From Bacteroidota bacterium (GTDB taxonomy: Bacteria; Bacteroidota; Bacteroidia; B-17B0; Aurantibacillaceae), in contig JAQZBQ010000002.1 of NCBI GenBank assembly GCA_029237825.1, forward strand, positions 372,001 through 436,000: a DNA stretch of 64,000 nt, written 5' to 3'. The notes beneath the pieces were generated by a model that saw only the letters and a program-made list of their open reading frames with translations, ran no database searches and was not told the DNA's origin. This document shows positions 61,416-64,000 of this stretch, piece by piece. The stretch's first letter is position 1, and each line of letters opens with the position of its first letter. The translations under genes were made by a program, and so were the position numbers.

Positions 61416-61823
61416 TTATTCCGTTAGATCTTTGAGCAGCTTTTCAACGTCCGGGTTAGATTTTCGGTTAAAGTCGAGCGGTTTTACAATATATCCTGCA
61501 ATATCAAAGTGTTGTGCCGACATTTTATCATATTCTTCCGAAGAGGTTGTGATGATGTAAATTTTTATTTGCTGAAGGCTAAAATAGCTTTTTACAATTT
61601 CAAGAAATTCAAGTCCGCTCATTTTAGGGAGGTTAATATCCAAAAGAATGATATCCGGGACAATTTTATTTTCATTGGTAGTAAGGCTATTCAATGCATC
61701 CGCTCCATTATGGGATACGTGTAGTACATGTGGGACCTGCGCTTTTTTAAGTGCGCGCTTTACACTTTCTACATCCAGGTAATCGTCTTCAATTAATAAA
61801 ATGGTCTTCATTTTCTTATTCAC
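61416..61823 (-). CDS. Rcp1-like single-domain response regulator
   Basis: A 135-residue CheY-like protein of the Rcp1 type. Acidic residues in LLIEDDYLDVES, phosphoacceptor Asp62 in ILLDINLPKMSGLEFL, Thr in IITTSS and Lys in YIVKPLDF. No output domain. Its ATG overlaps the stop of the upstream sensor kinase by 8 bp, so the two are translationally coupled and almost certainly form a kinase-receiver pair. Confidence 0.9.
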   Translation of the reverse strand: MNKKMKTILLIEDDYLDVESVKRALKKAQVPHVLHVSHNGADALNSLTTNENKIVPDIILLDINLPKMSGLEFLEIVKSYFSLQQIKIYIITTSSEEYDKMSAQHFDIAGYIVKPLDFNRKSNPDVEKLLKDLTE

Positions 61824-63294
61824 TTTTTGTTGGTTTCATATTCTTTGGCCATGTAAAAATAAATGAGCTGCCTTTTCCAACTTCTGATTCTACTTTTATG
61901 GTTCCTTTATAGTCATCAATGATTTTTTTCACTATCGCTAATCCCACGCCTGTACTTTCAAACGCGTCTTTTTCCTGAAGTGTGTGAAAAATCACAAATA
62001 TTTTTTCGAAATATTCTTTCTGTATTCCGATCCCGTTGTCTTTTACAGTAAACTCATAATAATCCTTTAAGTCACGTGATTTAATAACGATTTTTGGATG
62101 TTCACTCTGATTGTATTTAACCGCGTTGGCAATGAGGTTTGAGAACACCTGTTCAATATGGAGTTTCTCAGTGGTGATAAATGGCATTACTCCATCAATT
62201 TGAACAGTAAATTCTTTAGGAACAATCAGGTCGATGACTTCACGAACGAGTTTTAAAACATCAACTGTTTCTGCTCCTTTTTGAACTTTGCCTACTTTGG
62301 CATATTCCAGTAACCCATTGATCATATTCTCCAGGCGTGCAGTTCTGCTGATAATCAGGTTTAGGTTTTTTTTAATTTCAGGCGAAATTTCAACTTCAAG
62401 GTCTTCTTCCATCCAAAGTACAATGTTGTTAATTCCTCTCAAAGGGGTTTTTAAATCATGTGAAACGACATAGGCAAACTGGTCGAGTTCCTTGTTTTTC
62501 TTGGTTAATTCATTAAAGGTTTTTTTCAGCGTCATCGACATTTTATTCAATGCAAACGACAAACGGTTTAATTCATCATTTTTATGATCACTTATTTCTT
62601 TAAAATCTCCGGTTGATATTTCTTCTGCCAGTGATACCATATTCGAAATCCGTCGGGTAATCATATTAATGAAGTACGTGCCAAATAGTAATGCTAGTAA
62701 GATTGATAAAATAGTAACGGTTAACGTAATGGTATTGGTGGTTACCACCGATTTTTGAAGTGCGATTTTACGTTCCTGCCGTAACTGGTATTCGTAATTG
62801 TCAAAGGTTTTAAAGATCTCTTTAATTTTATCATTTAATTTCTTGCCAACTTCCATCCGCAACTTTGTTTCAAACAATTCAATATACTTTGCGTTTGCCT
62901 CAGGCAACGTATCCAGTTTGGTAGAAATAAGTGAATTGGCATATTTCACCCATTTTAAATGAATGGTAACGATAGAATCTAAACGTTGTCTTTGGGGAAG
63001 CGTTGACTGAAGCGCTTGTTGTTGGGCAATGATCAGTGGAACGGTTTGTAACCCTTCGTAAAAGGGGCTGAGAAAAACTTCCTGACCGGTTAGTAAAAAC
63101 CCACGGAACCCACTTTGCATCTCAATAATATTTTTGTGCAGCATGTTGGAATTCCTGATAACTGCCTCCGAATTATTAAGGTATGTGGTGTTTTTTTCAA
63201 TATTAGCCGACAGCCTTTTATTAACGATAAAGTCTATCAGGAAAACCAATGTTAATACCGAAAATCCAATAAGTAACTGCGCTCGAATTGACAT
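61816..63294 (-). CDS. CHASE3-HAMP sensor histidine kinase
   Basis: A 492-residue membrane kinase. A membrane helix (about 8-25), then a CHASE3-type periplasmic sensor (about 30-180; SGFRGFLLTGQEVFLSPFYEG is the marker segment), a second helix (about 186-210), HAMP (about 212-265), HisKA with His279 in YVVSHDLKTPLRGI, and HATPase_c (about 370-485: NLIANAVKYN, DNGIGI, GVGLAIVKKI, GKGSSF). It senses an extracellular signal and phosphorylates the overlapping Rcp1-like receiver. No output domain. The Crp/Fnr gene lies 112 bp upstream in the same direction. Confidence 0.92.
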   Translation of the reverse strand: MSIRAQLLIGFSVLTLVFLIDFIVNKRLSANIEKNTTYLNNSEAVIRNSNMLHKNIIEMQSGFRGFLLTGQEVFLSPFYEGLQTVPLIIAQQQALQSTLPQRQRLDSIVTIHLKWVKYANSLISTKLDTLPEANAKYIELFETKLRMEVGKKLNDKIKEIFKTFDNYEYQLRQERKIALQKSVVTTNTITLTVTILSILLALLFGTYFINMITRRISNMVSLAEEISTGDFKEISDHKNDELNRLSFALNKMSMTLKKTFNELTKKNKELDQFAYVVSHDLKTPLRGINNIVLWMEEDLEVEISPEIKKNLNLIISRTARLENMINGLLEYAKVGKVQKGAETVDVLKLVREVIDLIVPKEFTVQIDGVMPFITTEKLHIEQVFSNLIANAVKYNQSEHPKIVIKSRDLKDYYEFTVKDNGIGIQKEYFEKIFVIFHTLQEKDAFESTGVGLAIVKKIIDDYKGTIKVESEVGKGSSFIFTWPKNMKPTKSE

Positions 63295-63406
63295 GTTAAT
63301 TTATTTCGTTGCGTAAGATCCGCATTTCATCAGCTTTGTCTCTTACATTTATTTGTTATTATTATTGCTACTATTTCAAATAGTGTTGTTTTATATTCTT
63401 GTTGTT

Positions 63407-64000
63407 TCAGATATTTTGAACCATTTCAACAAGCGTTTGCCATTTTAGGATGGTAATTTTTGTTCCCTTAGTGGTTATAATATTTTCATCTTTAAACGTT
63501 CTCAGCATTCGTACTAAAGTTTCTTTGGCTGTTCCTACGAAACCGGCAAAGTCATCGCGGTTAATTGTTATAAATACATTTTTAGTATCATCGTTCCGTT
63601 GGTAAACTTTATGGAGGATTAAGAGGCTTAGGGCTACGCGATCTTTTACGCTTTGCTGGGAGAACACCGTCATTTTGTTTACCCACACCGAAAATTCTTT
63701 GGAAAGGTTGATGGTTAATTCTTTTGCTAGTGAGGAAGAATGTAAAAAGAGTTTCAGGAAATGTTCCTTTGGCAGGAATGATACAACAACGGAATCCATT
63801 GCAACTGCGGAAACCGGATGCGGCTCATCTGCAAGCAAAGGACGGTATCCAAAATAATCTCCTTTTTTATATATGTAAACAATGCTTTCTTTTCCATCTG
63901 CATTGGTTTGAAATATTTTTACCTTTCCTTTTTTTAGAATATAAATACCCTTGGAAAGCGTTTCTTCTTTAAACAGGATTTCGTTTTTAGCAAACTCTTT
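63407..64000 (-). CDS. Crp/Fnr-family regulator, N-terminus cut by the window edge
   Basis: The frame is open to position 64000, giving 197 visible residues of a Crp/Fnr protein. The cyclic-nucleotide-binding-type beta-roll is seen in EILFKEETLSKGIYILKKGKV, YKKGDYFGYRPLLADEPHPVSA. The dimerisation helix and C-terminal winged helix (VKDRVALSLLIL, INRDDFAGFVGTAKETLVRMLRTFKDENII) follow; the recognition segment is TAKETLVRML. There is no cysteine cluster in the visible part, so it is not an obvious Fnr oxygen sensor. It lies just upstream of the CHASE3 kinase in the same direction and may be cotranscribed with it. Confidence 0.92.
   Translation of the reverse strand, partial: KEFAKNEILFKEETLSKGIYILKKGKVKIFQTNADGKESIVYIYKKGDYFGYRPLLADEPHPVSAVAMDSVVVSFLPKEHFLKLFLHSSSLAKELTINLSKEFSVWVNKMTVFSQQSVKDRVALSLLILHKVYQRNDDTKNVFITINRDDFAGFVGTAKETLVRMLRTFKDENIITTKGTKITILKWQTLVEMVQNI

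Noticed and set aside
1-64000. Insertion sequences, transposons, prophage or rRNA
   Set aside because: No transposase, integrase, phage structural gene, terminal inverted repeats or rRNA-like sequence was seen on reading through the window.

Overview
The window is chromosomal DNA from a member of the Bacteroidota, AT-rich and densely coding. The evidence is consistent across the region: the gliding-motility lipoprotein GldD, a PorP/SprF-type outer-membrane protein behind a giant adhesin with a gliding-motility (CHU_C) C-terminus, several secreted proteins with type IX secretion (T9SS) C-terminal domains, a SecD-SecF fusion, a DUF4293 protein, a Bacteroidetes-type arginine decarboxylase, and promoters of the Bacteroidetes form TTTG-N19..21-TAnnTTTG. 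I see no insertion sequence, prophage, CRISPR array or rRNA. The window starts inside a secreted-protein gene and ends inside a Crp/Fnr regulator gene.

Layout. 0-6 kb: gldD and ssb, a divergent UvrD-type helicase, two small hydrophilic proteins, a cold-shock gene with an unusually long predicted leader, and a BON-domain protein. 6-11 kb: PorP/SprF protein and a 1290-residue repeat adhesin (sprB-sprF-like arrangement). 11-24 kb: CvfB-like S1 protein, LolC/E-type permease, rbfA, then a minus-strand set read as M1 peptidase with a putative Omp85-like barrel, a disulfide-less flavoprotein, and a TPR-SpoIIE phosphatase; then mqnA, a CysZ/EI24-like membrane protein and cystathionine gamma-synthase. 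24-36 kb: lipoprotein plus subtilase, accBC, DUF4293, arginine decarboxylase, two related secreted proteins, der and carA. 36-49 kb: uvrA, an unknown protein, an exonuclease, ispH, a DciA-like protein, recF, secDF, an FG-GAP T9SS protein and tRNA-Ser(GCT).

49-64 kb is more accessory and dominated by signalling: five response-regulator proteins (one fused to a histidine-kinase dimerisation helix without an ATPase domain), two sensor kinases, two AraC-type regulators and a Crp/Fnr regulator, interleaved with ligD, nhaA and several small unknown genes, including a 53-residue lipoprotein.

How the genes fit together: the first 49 kb is mostly housekeeping (replication and repair: ssb, uvrD, uvrA, recF, dciA-like; fatty-acid initiation: accBC; isoprenoid and quinone: ispH, mqnA; ribosome: rbfA, der; export: secDF) mixed with the T9SS/gliding surface programme. 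The most unusual items are the M1 peptidase-barrel protein, the long cold-shock leader with a palindrome at its predicted 5' end, the flavoprotein that has lost its redox cysteines, the receiver-DHp protein, and several genes whose -7 promoter element lies only 4-7 nt before the start codon, predicting leaderless mRNAs. No function here was tested by search; all calls rest on reading the sequence.
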